Below the pieces are notes generated by a model that searched no databases, had not been told where the DNA came from, and saw only the letters and a list, made by a program, of their open reading frames with translations. From positions 1-64,000 of the forward strand of contig CALYAG010000009.1 of NCBI GenBank assembly GCA_944393465.1: 64,000 nt of DNA, in the 5' to 3' direction. This document shows, piece by piece, positions 42,969 through 51,923 of the stretch (its first letter is position 1; every line of letters begins with the position of its first letter). The stretch comes from an uncultured Clostridia bacterium. GTDB taxonomy: Bacteria > Bacillota > Clostridia > TANB77 > CAG-508. Made by a program: the position numbers and the translations under genes.

Positions 42969-44456
42969 TTATGCCTTTTTGTTTATATCACAATAGAATT
43001 CAACGCCATTTTCTAGATTTCTTACGCCATATTCATTATTGTAATTATTCATTATAGCTTTAACTAAAGCGAGTCCAATGCCTGTACCGCCGGCGTTTCT
43101 ATTTCTTGAAGAGTCTACTTTGTAGAATCTTCCCCAGATTTTGTTTATGTACTCTTTTGGTATATTTTCTCCTGTGTTATAAACAAATAATCTAACTTTG
43201 TCTTTTTTGTTTTCTGTTCTAATAATTATTTTCTTTTCGCCATTTTTTTCATCAGCATGTTTGATAGCATTTGTTAAATAATTGCTTACAACCTGTTCTA
43301 TATATTCTTGATCTGCAAATACTTTTATTTTTTTCTTTTCATCAAATTCTATTTTTATATTATTTTCTTTTATAACAACTGTATTTCTTCTTATTTCTTC
43401 TTTTATAAGTTCTGTTAAATCAAATTCTGTATCATTGAATTTTCTTTCTTGGTATTCTAGTTTCATTAACTCTAGTAATCTTTTTACCATTGTATCCATT
43501 TTATTTGATTCATCTAGTATTACTTCTGCATAAAATTTTCTAGATTCTTCATCAGAATTTACATTTTCTATTAAGCCCTCTGCATATCCTTGAATAAGTG
43601 CTATTGGTGTTTTTAGCTCATGTGATACATCTGATATAAATTGTTTTCTCATTTCATCTATTTTAGATTTTTCTTCTATATTTTGTTCCAATTTTGAGTT
43701 GTTGCTTTGCAATCTATTTATTGTAAGCTCTAGTTTATCTGACATTTCATTTATATTTCTTCCAAGCATATTTATTTCATCTTCTGTGTCAGATATTCTA
43801 TATCTTTGGCTAAAATCTAAATTAGCCATTTTTTTCGTTATCCTATTTAATTGCAAAATTGGTTTTGTAAATTTGTTTGCTATAACTGATGCAATAACTG
43901 CTGCTATTATTATCATTAGCACACCTATAATAACTAGCAAATCATTGGATATTTTTACAGTTTCTTTTATAGGTTCTATTTGTATTTTTATATATGTAAT
44001 ATAGCCATTATCTAAATTTGCTTTTAGCATTAAATATTCATTTGTTTTGCTCTCATCAATACTTTGTACCACTATGTTATTTTGAGAATATATTATTGAA
44101 CTTCTAAAACTATGTACTGATTCTAGCACATTTACACTATCTATTATTTCTTGATTGCTACAGTAAACAACATCAAAATTTTCGTCAAGTATTAATATAT
44201 CTATATTATTTGTTCTTTCTTGCTCTCTTAATTTATCTTTTATATTGTATGTAAATATTCCATTGTAATAACTGTTAATGCTTTGGCATATATGTATGGC
44301 CGTACTTGTTTTAGAATATAAATAAAAGGTCTCTAAGACTACATTATTTATGATTATAAGGCAAAATATAATTAACACTATGCTAACACATAGTGTTCCA
44401 AATAGTCTGAATCTAATTGATTTAAAAGTATTTTTTAATTTCATTTTAAAATCCAT
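42969..44456 (-). CDS. Two-component sensor histidine kinase
   Basis: A 495-aa membrane kinase. A first membrane segment lies near residues 14-36 and an extracytoplasmic sensor region of about 130 residues follows. A second membrane segment (LLVIIGVLMIIIAAVIASVIA) leads to a HAMP domain, then HisKA with the phospho-acceptor in DVSHELKTPIALIQGYAEGL. The HATPase domain has N box NYLTNAIKHAD, G1 IPKEYINKIWGRFYKVD and G2 GGTGIGLALVKAIM. It is co-transcribed with the OmpR-type regulator upstream. The signal is unknown. Confidence 0.94.
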   Translation of the reverse strand: MDFKMKLKNTFKSIRFRLFGTLCVSIVLIIFCLIIINNVVLETFYLYSKTSTAIHICQSINSYYNGIFTYNIKDKLREQERTNNIDILILDENFDVVYCSNQEIIDSVNVLESVHSFRSSIIYSQNNIVVQSIDESKTNEYLMLKANLDNGYITYIKIQIEPIKETVKISNDLLVIIGVLMIIIAAVIASVIANKFTKPILQLNRITKKMANLDFSQRYRISDTEDEINMLGRNINEMSDKLELTINRLQSNNSKLEQNIEEKSKIDEMRKQFISDVSHELKTPIALIQGYAEGLIENVNSDEESRKFYAEVILDESNKMDTMVKRLLELMKLEYQERKFNDTEFDLTELIKEEIRRNTVVIKENNIKIEFDEKKKIKVFADQEYIEQVVSNYLTNAIKHADEKNGEKKIIIRTENKKDKVRLFVYNTGENIPKEYINKIWGRFYKVDSSRNRNAGGTGIGLALVKAIMNNYNNEYGVRNLENGVEFYCDINKKA

Positions 44457-44536
44457 TTCTCACTCTTTGCTACTCGTGCCAACAAAGAATATTCGTTTCA
44501 ATTCTAAAATATTTATACAGTGGTTTGAAATAAGCC

Positions 44537-45214
44537 TTATTTAACTTCAAATTTATACCCTACTCCTCTAATGGTTTTTATGTACTTTCCTTTTTTGCCT
44601 AGCTTATGTCTAATCTTTTTTATATGGCTATCTATTGTTCTTGAATCTCCATAGTAGTCGTAATTCCATACATTATTTAGTATCTTGTCCCTAGATAATG
44701 CTACGTTTTCGTTGTCTAACAAATACTTAAGCAACTCATATTCTCTTAGGCTAAGCTCTATTTGCTTGCCATCAACTGTTACAGTTCTGCCTTCTGTATT
44801 TATTTCTATACCGCCATAATTTTTGTTTTCGTTTTTCTTTTCCTCTGTTCTATTTAAGATTGCTTTTATTCTTGCAACAAGTATTTTAGGGCTAAATGGT
44901 TTTGAAATATATTCGTCAACTCCAAGCTCAAAGCCAAATAATTCGTCTTGCTCTTCACCCCTTGCTGTAAGCATGATCACTGGTACTTTTGATTCTTGTC
45001 TTATTTGTCTTAAAACAGACCAGCCATCTAGTTTTGGCATCATTACATCTAATAATATTAAATTTATTTTTTCTTTGTTTTCATTAAAGACTTTTATTGC
45101 TTCTTCACCATCACCCGCTTCTAGCACAGTGCAATCTTCTTTTAACAAAAAATCTTTTACTAATTTTCTCATTCTAAATTCATCATCTACAACTAATATG
45201 GTAACGCCTTCCAT
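44537..45214 (-). CDS. OmpR-family response regulator
   Basis: 225 aa. The receiver domain has the acidic pair DD at 10-11, phospho-acceptor D56 in LILLDVMMP, the conserved Thr in VIMLTA and Lys in YISKPFSP. The winged-helix domain ends in DSRTIDSHIKKIRHKLGKKGKYIKTIRGVGYKF. It is the first gene of the two-gene operon with the kinase. An 11-bp inverted repeat lies 30 bases upstream of its start. Confidence 0.95.
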   Translation of the reverse strand: MEGVTILVVDDEFRMRKLVKDFLLKEDCTVLEAGDGEEAIKVFNENKEKINLILLDVMMPKLDGWSVLRQIRQESKVPVIMLTARGEEQDELFGFELGVDEYISKPFSPKILVARIKAILNRTEEKKNENKNYGGIEINTEGRTVTVDGKQIELSLREYELLKYLLDNENVALSRDKILNNVWNYDYYGDSRTIDSHIKKIRHKLGKKGKYIKTIRGVGYKFEVK

Positions 45215-45243
45215 AAAATCATCCTTTCTTTTTGGCTACATTT

Positions 45244-45275
45244 TAGTGTTGAATATAATTCTCCATTCAACACTA
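45244..45275. promoter_or_regulatory. Inverted repeat upstream of the response regulator
   Basis: TAGTGTTGAAT / ATTCAACACTA with a 10-nt centre, between the mscS-family stop and the regulator start. It could be an operator or the mscS terminator; no T-run is adjacent. Confidence 0.4.
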
Positions 45276-45378
45276 CAATATTTCTAGGTAATTTTGTATA
45301 TATATTAATTTTAAAGCAATATTATGTCTATTATGTGAATTTTGTATAATAATTTAGATATTAATACTCGCAGTAATT

Positions 45379-46536
45379 TTATTTCTTGTTTTTTGCCGTA
45401 TTATTTACTTTAACTGGTTTTATGTGTTTTTCCTGTTCTAAATTAATTTGTTGATGATTTTCTTTTTTATTTATTTGGTATCCTTCTTCAACATTTTTTA
45501 TGTATATGTTTTGTCCTGGATAAGCAAGCTTAATGCCTTGTGTTTCTAGTATATTAAGCAATGTAAGGTTAAGTTTGTTACAAAAATCTTGATATGCTCC
45601 ATATGCTGTAATATTTGTTTCTAAGTAAATGTTTATATTTATTCCATCTTCTTTTATTTCATTAAGATGCACACTTACTGAATTTTTTATAATGTCTTTA
45701 TTGTATTTTAAAATAAATCTAATTCTATTTAAAACTTTTTCTACTGTTACTTCTTCTGTTTCTAGTGGAAGTTTTAAGTTTGCTTTATATATTCTTTTCT
45801 TTATTACTCCCCAGTTTATAATGTTCTCTGAGCTTATTGCTGAATTTTGAATAGTTATTATGGTATCTTCTGTTGTTCTTAATTTTGTACTTCTAAATGT
45901 AATATTTTCAACTGTTCCAGATACATCACCTATTTCTACCCAATCGCCTATTGCAAATGGCTTATCCCAGAAAATTGAAAGTCCTGAGAAAACGTCTTTT
46001 ACTGTATCTTGAGCAGCTAAAGCAATAATGGCAGTACTTAGTCCTAGCCCTGTTAAAATTCCACCTAGATCGTAGTTAAATTCTTTAAGTGTCAAATATG
46101 CTGCAAGTATATACAAAACTACTTTAATAATTTTGTTAATTATATTTACCATTGGGTCATTTGCTTTATCTTTTAGCCTTGATGTAAGTAGCCTTCTATT
46201 TGAAAAAACATCTGATGCAGTTTTGGCTATTATCCACACAATTGCAATCCTATATAGTTTATCTAAAAAATTGTTTAAGTCTTCATTTAGCCCCAATATT
46301 TTTGTTGAAAAAAGTACACCTGTAGCTATAAGAAAATACTTTGATGCATTGTATACTACGCCATTTTTTAATTCTGCTTTTGTTTTTTTCCATCCAAATA
46401 TTTTAGCAATTGCTAAACTAAAAAAAGGGCTAATTATTACTGTAAATATAATTGATACTATGCAAATAATTACATTTATAACTTGTGAAAGCTCTATTGA
46501 CCCTATCCACTGTACTAATTCATTAATTTTATCCAT
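45379..46536 (-). CDS. MscS-family mechanosensitive channel
   Basis: A 385-aa small-conductance mechanosensitive channel. Four or five hydrophobic segments lie in the first 180 residues. The pore-lining helix and beta domain are recognisable: GLGLSTAIIALAAQDTVKDVFSGLSIFWDKPFAIGDWV is the diagnostic stretch (about residues 160-200), then GTVENITFRSTKLRT and IPN-like TIQNSAISSENIINW. A cytoplasmic alpha/beta domain and a basic, Lys/Gln-rich tail close the protein. It protects against osmotic downshock. GAAAGGAAA precedes the ATG. Confidence 0.93.
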   Translation of the reverse strand: MDKINELVQWIGSIELSQVINVIICIVSIIFTVIISPFFSLAIAKIFGWKKTKAELKNGVVYNASKYFLIATGVLFSTKILGLNEDLNNFLDKLYRIAIVWIIAKTASDVFSNRRLLTSRLKDKANDPMVNIINKIIKVVLYILAAYLTLKEFNYDLGGILTGLGLSTAIIALAAQDTVKDVFSGLSIFWDKPFAIGDWVEIGDVSGTVENITFRSTKLRTTEDTIITIQNSAISSENIINWGVIKKRIYKANLKLPLETEEVTVEKVLNRIRFILKYNKDIIKNSVSVHLNEIKEDGININIYLETNITAYGAYQDFCNKLNLTLLNILETQGIKLAYPGQNIYIKNVEEGYQINKKENHQQINLEQEKHIKPVKVNNTAKNKK

Positions 46537-46645
46537 TGGAATTTCCTTTCGAATTTTCTATATTCATTATTATATAATATTTTTTCATAAATTTCTATTG
46601 TTTTTTAAAATTTTAGCTCAAATATGAGCATAACTAAAAAAAGAA

Positions 46646-46674
46646 TTGTCAAGAAATTTTTGTAGTGATATAAT
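46646..46674 (+). promoter_or_regulatory. Promoter of the alpha-amylase gene
   Basis: TTGTCA, a 17-bp spacer and TATAAT, 58 bases before the GTG start. Confidence 0.65.
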
Positions 46675-46731
46675 AATTTAAAATTTATAGATTTTTCATC
46701 TTGGCATAAAGCCGGAAAGGATGATATTTAA

Positions 46732-48199
46732 GTGAAAGAAACAAATGATACAATGATGCAATATTTTGAATGGTATATGCCAAATGATTGCATGTTATGG
46801 AAAAGCCTTCAAAATGTTGGTAAAGATTTAAAAAAATTAGGTATAAATTATATTTGGCTTCCACCTTGCTTTAAGTCGGCTGGCGGAATAAATGATACAG
46901 GTTATGGTGTATATGACCTATATGATATGGGCGAATTTATGCAAAAAGGCAGTATTCGTACAAAATATGGCACTAAGCAAGAATACTTAGATGCAATTAA
47001 ATATTTGCAAAAATGTGGTATAAAAGTTTTGGCAGATATTGTTTTAAATCATAGATTTGGAGCAGATGAAAAAGAAGAAATTATTGCATATAAAGTTAAC
47101 CCAAATAATAGAAATGAAGTCATTGGAACATATAGAACAATTGAAGCTTGGACTAAATTTAATTTTAAAGGTAGAAATAATACCTATTCAGATTTCAATT
47201 TAGACTGGTCGCATTTTAATGGCATAGATTATGATGACAAGCAAAAAGAACATGGTATTTTTAGATTTTATGGAAAGCATTGGAGCAATGATGTTGATAA
47301 AGAACTTGGCAATTATGACTATTTAATGGGTTGTGATGTAGATTTTAACAATTTGGATGTTGTTGATGACCTTTTTAGATGGGGCAAATGGTTTTTAGAG
47401 CAAACTAATGTAGATGGTTTTAGGTTAGATGCAATTAAGCATATTCGCTCTTCCTTTTACAAAAGATGGCTTCATGATCTTAAAGCCGAAACAGACAAAG
47501 ATTTATTTACTGTTGGAGAATATTTTAGTTGCAATATTGATTCGCTTCTAAATTATTTGCAAAGAAATGATGAAATAGATACTCTATTTGATGTTCCGCT
47601 TCATGACCATTTTAAAATTGCATCTGAAAGTTTTGGACATTATGATATGCGAAATCTTTTTGAAGATACATTAGTAGACAGAAGACCTACAAAAGCTGTA
47701 ACGTTTGTAGATAATCATGATACTGAGCCTCGGACAAAGCCTAGAGTCATGGGTAAAAGAATGGTTTAAGCCTCTTGCCTATGCTTGCATTTTGCTAAGG
47801 CAAGAAGGAATTCCTTGTGTATTTTATGGAGATTATTATGGTGTGCCTTTTAAAAATATACCACCTATGAAAGAAATTTTGAACATATTACTTTTAGCTA
47901 GAAAATACTTGGCATATGGCAAACAAAGAGATTATTTAGATGACGCAAATATTATAGGTTGGGTTAGAGAAGGTGATTATTACCACCAAGATTCTGGAAT
48001 GGCTGTTATTTTAAGTGATGGCGACGGTGGCCATAAATGCATGAATGTTGGTAAAAACTTGGCAAATAGTATATTGTACGACTGCACTGGTAATATAAAA
48101 GAAACTGTATACGTAGATAAAGACGGAAATGGCATTTTTTATGTAAATGGTGGTAGCGTTTCTGTATGGATCAAAAAGGATAATATGTATAATTTATAA
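46732..48199 (+). pseudogene. Cytoplasmic alpha-amylase (GH13), frameshifted
   Basis: The gene is split by one extra base. The upstream frame (46732-47769) starts at a GTG behind AAGGATGAT and encodes MMQYFEWYMPND, VLNHRFGADE, GFRLDAIKH (nucleophile Asp), TVGEYF (acid/base Glu) and FVDNHDTEP. It then leaves the family sequence. The second frame resumes with GQSLESWVKEWFKPLAYA and ends at 48199. Removing one C near 47731 restores the expected continuous DNHDTEPGQSLESW and a protein of 488 aa. No signal peptide is seen, so the enzyme would act on internal glucan. Decay is otherwise absent, so a sequencing error or a very recent mutation are both possible. Confidence 0.88.
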
Positions 48200-48202
48200 T
48201 AG

Positions 48203-48230
48203 AAACCTCACAAATTATTTTGTGAGGTTT
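48203..48230. terminator. Bidirectional terminator between amylase and trmB
   Basis: A 10-bp stem AAACCTCACA / TGTGAGGTTT with an 8-nt loop. The arm overlaps the first base of the trmB stop codon. Confidence 0.75.
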
Positions 48231-48985
48231 TAGCTTGCATTTTCTATCTCTTCATCAAAAACAACTGCATCTTCATTTTTGGCAATGCACGCTTTTATTT
48301 TAATTCCATCTTTTTTGAACATTTTTTCATGCTCTGTTTCAATATTTTCTTCTCCTAACCAAAAGTTTTGTTCACTTGCTAAATCATAGGTTGACTTTTC
48401 TATAACAAACCCTGCAGTTTGAAAATATTTAATACTATCTTCAAATAAATAGTCATCATCTGTTTTAAAAAAGATGTATCCACCTTTGGCAAGAAAAGTT
48501 TTGTATTGCTCAAGTTGTCTTGGATGTGTAAGTCTTTTTTTGTGATGCTTGCCCCTTGGCCATGGATTGCAAAAATTAATGTAAATTCTTTGTACATTAT
48601 CTTCTTTTCCAAATATATTAGATATGAGAGCTATGTCATAACGAGTAAGCCTAAGATTTGTAACAATTTTTTGCTTTTCAATTTCATTTTCTATTTCTTC
48701 TTTTTGCAATGTTGCCCTAATGCCATATTCTTTTTCCACATTTCTTTTGGCTATGCCAAGCATGCTATCAACTAAATCTATTGCAACATAGTTAATATGC
48801 TTGTCTTTATTTTTGCTTGCCATTTGAGCTATAAAATTTCCTTTGCCACAACCAAGTTCCAAATAAATTGGATAATCATTTGGGAATGCAGTTTTCCACT
48901 TATTTTTAAACATTTGTGGATTATCTATGTAAAATGGACTGGTTTCTAGCTCTTCTCTTGCCCATGGTTTAAATCTTATTCGCAT
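48230..48985 (-). CDS. trmB: tRNA (guanine46-N7)-methyltransferase
   Basis: SAM-dependent methylase of tRNA G46, 251 aa. The SAM-binding motif is YLELGCGKGNFIAQMA. The tRNA/catalytic motifs are INFCNPWPRGKHHKKRLTHP and GYIFFKTDDDYLFEDS. Its N-terminus starts MRIRFKPWAREELETSPFYI, as in Firmicutes TrmB. AGAGGAGAATAATCA precedes the ATG. It is transcribed from the left edge of a gene-free stretch of 900 bases. Confidence 0.95.
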   Translation of the reverse strand: MRIRFKPWAREELETSPFYIDNPQMFKNKWKTAFPNDYPIYLELGCGKGNFIAQMASKNKDKHINYVAIDLVDSMLGIAKRNVEKEYGIRATLQKEEIENEIEKQKIVTNLRLTRYDIALISNIFGKEDNVQRIYINFCNPWPRGKHHKKRLTHPRQLEQYKTFLAKGGYIFFKTDDDYLFEDSIKYFQTAGFVIEKSTYDLASEQNFWLGEENIETEHEKMFKKDGIKIKACIAKNEDAVVFDEEIENAS

Positions 48986-49178
48986 TGATTATTCTCCTCT
49001 CTTTATTTTAAGTTTAAATTTTATTTTCTAAAAAATTTTATTTAACTATTTTTAAGTCTACACATCAATTTTTTAATTTATAAATTTATTTTAACAAAAT
49101 TTAAAATATTTTTCAATGTTTTTTCATCATTTTCTGTCTTTTAAATTTTTATAATTTACCTTTAAAATTATAATATTG

Positions 49179-49216
49179 CCCTCTTACTAACTATGGAGAA
49201 ATAGTTAGTAAGAGGG
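49179..49216. other. Perfect 16-bp hairpin in the trmB/DUF4364 intergenic region
   Basis: CCCTCTTACTAACTAT pairs with ATAGTTAGTAAGAGGG across a 6-nt loop (GGAGAA). No T-run follows on either strand, so it is not a standard terminator. It sits 30 bases left of the element at 49247. Confidence 0.7.
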
Positions 49217-49246
49217 TCTTGACAAAATATAATATAATAAAAGGAG

Positions 49247-49428
49247 TTGTAGAGGAAACTAAATATAAATTGGAGCTTTGGGGGGCACAATTTATTTTTT
49301 TTTGGGGGAAATTTTGAAGACAAATCAAAAATATGTATTATTAAGGCAGTGTCTTACAATATGGAAAGGAAGAATTTTTCCATTATTAGAATTAATTACC
49401 ATTAACCTATTTTTTGTTTCCTCTACAA
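49247..49428. ncRNA. Candidate structured RNA (182 nt, closed by a 13-bp stem)
   Basis: TTGTAGAGGAAAC and GTTTCCTCTACAA are perfect inverted copies 182 bases apart, with no coding potential between them. Internal stems are visible: AAGACA/TGTCTT and ATGGAAA/TTTCCAT. On the plus strand TATAAT (49233-49238) would start a transcript just before the closing stem, but no good -35 box is found. Size and closing stem recall 6S RNA, but no diagnostic sequence confirms this. A MITE-like element is the alternative. The strand is not certain. The rest of 48986-49891 is A/T-rich and shows only the hairpin and promoters listed separately. Confidence 0.4.
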
Positions 49429-49607
49429 GCTTAATAACTAATTATATGTAATTATTTAAATATTATTGGATTTCTTTTGTAGATTATAATGTTTTTATTA
49501 TAAATTAATTTTCTTTTGAATTTATTTTAATTATAAAAACAGCTTGTACAATATTATAATTAAAATATGTGTGAATAATATTTTGCCTTGCTAAGTAGCA
49601 TGACTAT

Positions 49608-49636
49608 ATATTACATTATTTGCCATAAAATGTCAA
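49608..49636 (-). promoter_or_regulatory. Minus-strand promoter in the trmB/DUF4364 intergenic region
   Basis: TTGACA (49636-49631), a 17-bp spacer and TAATAT (49613-49608). It would read through the 182-nt structured element and on towards trmB. Confidence 0.5.
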
Positions 49637-49665
49637 CATATTTGTGCTAAATTTTTCCAAAATAT

Positions 49666-49682
49666 TTCGACAAAATTTGACA
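49666..49682 (-). promoter_or_regulatory. Tandem TGTCGAA-like boxes, third copy
   Basis: TGTCAAA and TGTCGAA with a 10-bp period on the minus strand, 29 bp upstream of the TTGACA at 49636. This is the same layout as at toxI and the Rpn-type gene. Confidence 0.5.
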
Positions 49683-49762
49683 TTTTTTGACAAAGTCCTA
49701 CTGTTTTGTAATATATTTAAAAGAGCCTACATATTCTTACTAAACTGAACCTTTATAAACTG

Positions 49763-49791
49763 TTGAATTTGCACTCATTTTGTGCTATAAT
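49763..49791 (+). promoter_or_regulatory. Promoter of the DUF4364 gene
   Basis: TTGAAT, a 17-bp spacer and TATAAT preceded by TGTGC, about 100 bases before the start codon. Confidence 0.6.
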
Positions 49792-49891
49792 ATTTTTGAT
49801 TTTATAAATTTTATTGTTTATTTGCCAACATATTTGTGTTTTGCTTTATATAAAATTTATAATCAAATACGTATAAGGAGTTGAAATTAAT

Positions 49892-50425
49892 TTGAAAATT
49901 ACATCTGATAGCGAAACATTGGCTGAAAACAAAGTTTTAATTTTATATGTTTTAGATACTGTTAAAAAGCCAATTACAAATGATGCATTGTATAGTATTG
50001 TTAATTCAGCTATTGATTTAAACTACTTTTACTTTCAACAATTTTTGCTAGATTTAATTGATGCCAAATTTGTTGTACGCTATACAAAAGAAACTCAAGA
50101 TGTATATGAACTTACTGAAGCTGGTAAAAACACCCTAGATTTAACTTTAGACATATTGCCAGGAATTATAAAACTTCGAGTTGACACTAATTTAAAAAGT
50201 AATATAGAAATGTTTGAAAATGCTCAGTCTATTGTTTCTGAGTACACTCCAAAGAGTGAAAATGAATATGAAGTTATATGTAAAATTGTTGAGGACAATG
50301 AGGTTATTTTTGAAATAAAAACTTTTGCATACTCTAGGGAGCAAGCTCAAAATATTGTAGATAATTGGAAGAAAAACGCTACAAACTTATATCCTCAATT
50401 AATTGGATTGCTAACTAAAAAATAA
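49892..50425 (+). CDS. DUF4364 family winged-helix protein
   Basis: A 177-aa protein of the DUF4364 family, common in Clostridia and thought to be a transcriptional regulator. The first 80 residues look like a winged helix (ENKVLILYVLDTVKKPITNDALYSIV ... in two pieces, then VYELTEAGKNTLDL). The C-terminal half is alpha/beta with YEVICKIVEDNEVIFEIK. It starts at a TTG with AAGGAG 11 bases upstream. A repeat element begins on the base after its stop codon. Confidence 0.88.
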   Translation: MKITSDSETLAENKVLILYVLDTVKKPITNDALYSIVNSAIDLNYFYFQQFLLDLIDAKFVVRYTKETQDVYELTEAGKNTLDLTLDILPGIIKLRVDTNLKSNIEMFENAQSIVSEYTPKSENEYEVICKIVEDNEVIFEIKTFAYSREQAQNIVDNWKKNATNLYPQLIGLLTKK

Positions 50426-50525
50426 TTTTCAGTTGGGGACGGTCCTAAAACGAAAAAATGTGATTATCATTTATTTAACCATAATCAAATGATTTTTTCG
50501 TTTTAGGACCGTCCCCAACTGAAAA
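50426..50525. repeat. GGGGACGGTCC palindromic repeat, TTTTCA form (complete pair)
   Basis: A perfect pair: TTTTCAGTTGGGGACGGTCC with inner flank AAAACGAAAA, and the mirror-image right end. The centre also pairs (TGATTAT / ATAATCA). It fills the whole convergent gap, touching the DUF4364 stop and ending 2 bases before the proS stop. Confidence 0.9.
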
Positions 50526-50527
50526 TT

Positions 50528-51802
50528 TTATCCTAATAGCTTTTCTTTAATTTGACTTATTTCTAATATTTCTTTTTCTCCTGTTTTGGTGTTTTCTACT
50601 TCTGCTTTGCCATCTTCTACTTTGTCACCAAGTATAACCATATATGGAGTTCCAAGTATTTTACAATCTTTTATTTTTGCCCCCATAGACATATTTTCTC
50701 TATCATCTAAAATAGCTTTTCCTGCAAATTGATTATATAGTTCATTTGCTTCTTTTACTTTTTCTTCATTATCTAATTTTGGTATAATTTGAATCATATA
50801 TGGTGCAATTTGTTTTGGTAAAGAAATACCTGTAACATTTCCGTTTGAATCTTTTATTACTGAATTTTCATAAATAGCTGCAACTAATCTACTTACACCT
50901 ATTCCATAACAACCCATGTAATATGGTTTTTGAGTATTGTCTTTATCTATAAATCCAATATTCATTGAGTCAGAATACTTAGTACCTAATTGGAATATGT
51001 GACCTACTTCTATTGCTTTTGCTGTTTTTAAATTTGATATATCTTCTATTCCATATTCTTCTTTAAGATATTCTTCATAGTTTTCTTTTTCTAGTACTTC
51101 TGTATTTAAAGCTATTTTTCTATCTTCATCATAAAGAATTGTGTCTTCTCCTATTGGTGATACAAACATAAATTCTTCGCTCTTCTTTCCACCCATTGCG
51201 CCATTATCTGCAATAACTGGAAGTAGTTCTATTCCAAGTTTTTCGCCTATTTTGATATAAGCATCTCTTATTTTTGCATAAGATGTTTCTAGTCCTTTTA
51301 AATCTGTATCAAAGCTATATGCGTCCATCATTAAGAAAGATCTGCCTCTTAATAAATATCCTCTTGTTCTAATTTCATTTCTGTATTTTTCGCCTATCTG
51401 ATAAACTGTAGCTGGCATATGTTTGTATGATTTTAGCTTTTCTGCCATAAATTCTATGCAGGCTTCTTCAGCTGTTGGAGCTAAGCATAGTTCTCCTCTG
51501 TCAGATTTAACTACAAGCATTGTACCATCATTTACATATGTGTCCCATCTACCAGATTTTTTCCAAATAGTATCTGGTTGAAGTGTTGGAAGTTGTATTT
51601 CTATGCAACCTGCTTCGTTTAAACATTCTTCTATTATTATTTGTACATTTCTTTTTACAAGCATTGTAGTATTTCCATATCCAAATATGCCTGTACCATA
51701 TTGAACTAATTGTCCTGATTGAAGTAGCATATCCTGTGCTGGATACATTTCATCTAATTTATTTACTCTCATTGTGCCAAGACCGGCTTCTGATAATTTC
51801 AT
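50528..51802 (-). CDS. proS: Prolyl-tRNA synthetase, short form without the INS editing domain
   Basis: Class II synthetase for tRNA-Pro. The start is the ATG at 51802 (GGAGGGTAAAAATT upstream), giving 424 aa; the earlier ATG at 51841 has no site. Motif 2 is YRNEIRTRGYLLRGRSFLMMDAYSF and motif 3 is GCYGIGVSRLVAAI. A C-terminal anticodon-binding domain ends the protein. Typical bacterial ProRS is about 570 aa, with an insertion domain of about 180 residues between motifs 2 and 3 that hydrolyses Ala-tRNA-Pro. Here motif 2 is linked to motif 3 by only a short region (from IADNGAMGGKKSEEF to AIEVGHIFQLG). Proofreading must be absent or supplied in trans. Confidence 0.93.
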   Translation of the reverse strand: MKLSEAGLGTMRVNKLDEMYPAQDMLLQSGQLVQYGTGIFGYGNTTMLVKRNVQIIIEECLNEAGCIEIQLPTLQPDTIWKKSGRWDTYVNDGTMLVVKSDRGELCLAPTAEEACIEFMAEKLKSYKHMPATVYQIGEKYRNEIRTRGYLLRGRSFLMMDAYSFDTDLKGLETSYAKIRDAYIKIGEKLGIELLPVIADNGAMGGKKSEEFMFVSPIGEDTILYDEDRKIALNTEVLEKENYEEYLKEEYGIEDISNLKTAKAIEVGHIFQLGTKYSDSMNIGFIDKDNTQKPYYMGCYGIGVSRLVAAIYENSVIKDSNGNVTGISLPKQIAPYMIQIIPKLDNEEKVKEANELYNQFAGKAILDDRENMSMGAKIKDCKILGTPYMVILGDKVEDGKAEVENTKTGEKEILEISQIKEKLLG

Positions 51803-51923
51803 AATTTTTACCCTCCATGATTTAACTGTATATTTCGGCATTTTTAGTTTAAGAAATATTTTTATTACTAAATTAAATCATGCCTTTCTTTTATTTTAGT
51901 TTCTTATTAGTTAACTTTTTAAA

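Noticed and set aside
47717..47769. Programmed ribosomal frameshift in the amylase
   Set aside because: No slippery heptamer or stimulatory structure is seen at the junction, and the family is not known to use one.
47717..48199. Separate second gene after the amylase
   Set aside because: Its sequence continues the amylase family sequence directly, and a one-base deletion joins both frames.
49219..49238. TTGACA/TATAAT pair as a promoter on the plus strand
   Set aside because: The spacer would be only 8 bp, too short for a sigma-A promoter.
49247..49428. Firm assignment as 6S RNA
   Set aside because: Size and closing stem fit, but the internal folds look branched and no diagnostic motif was recognised.
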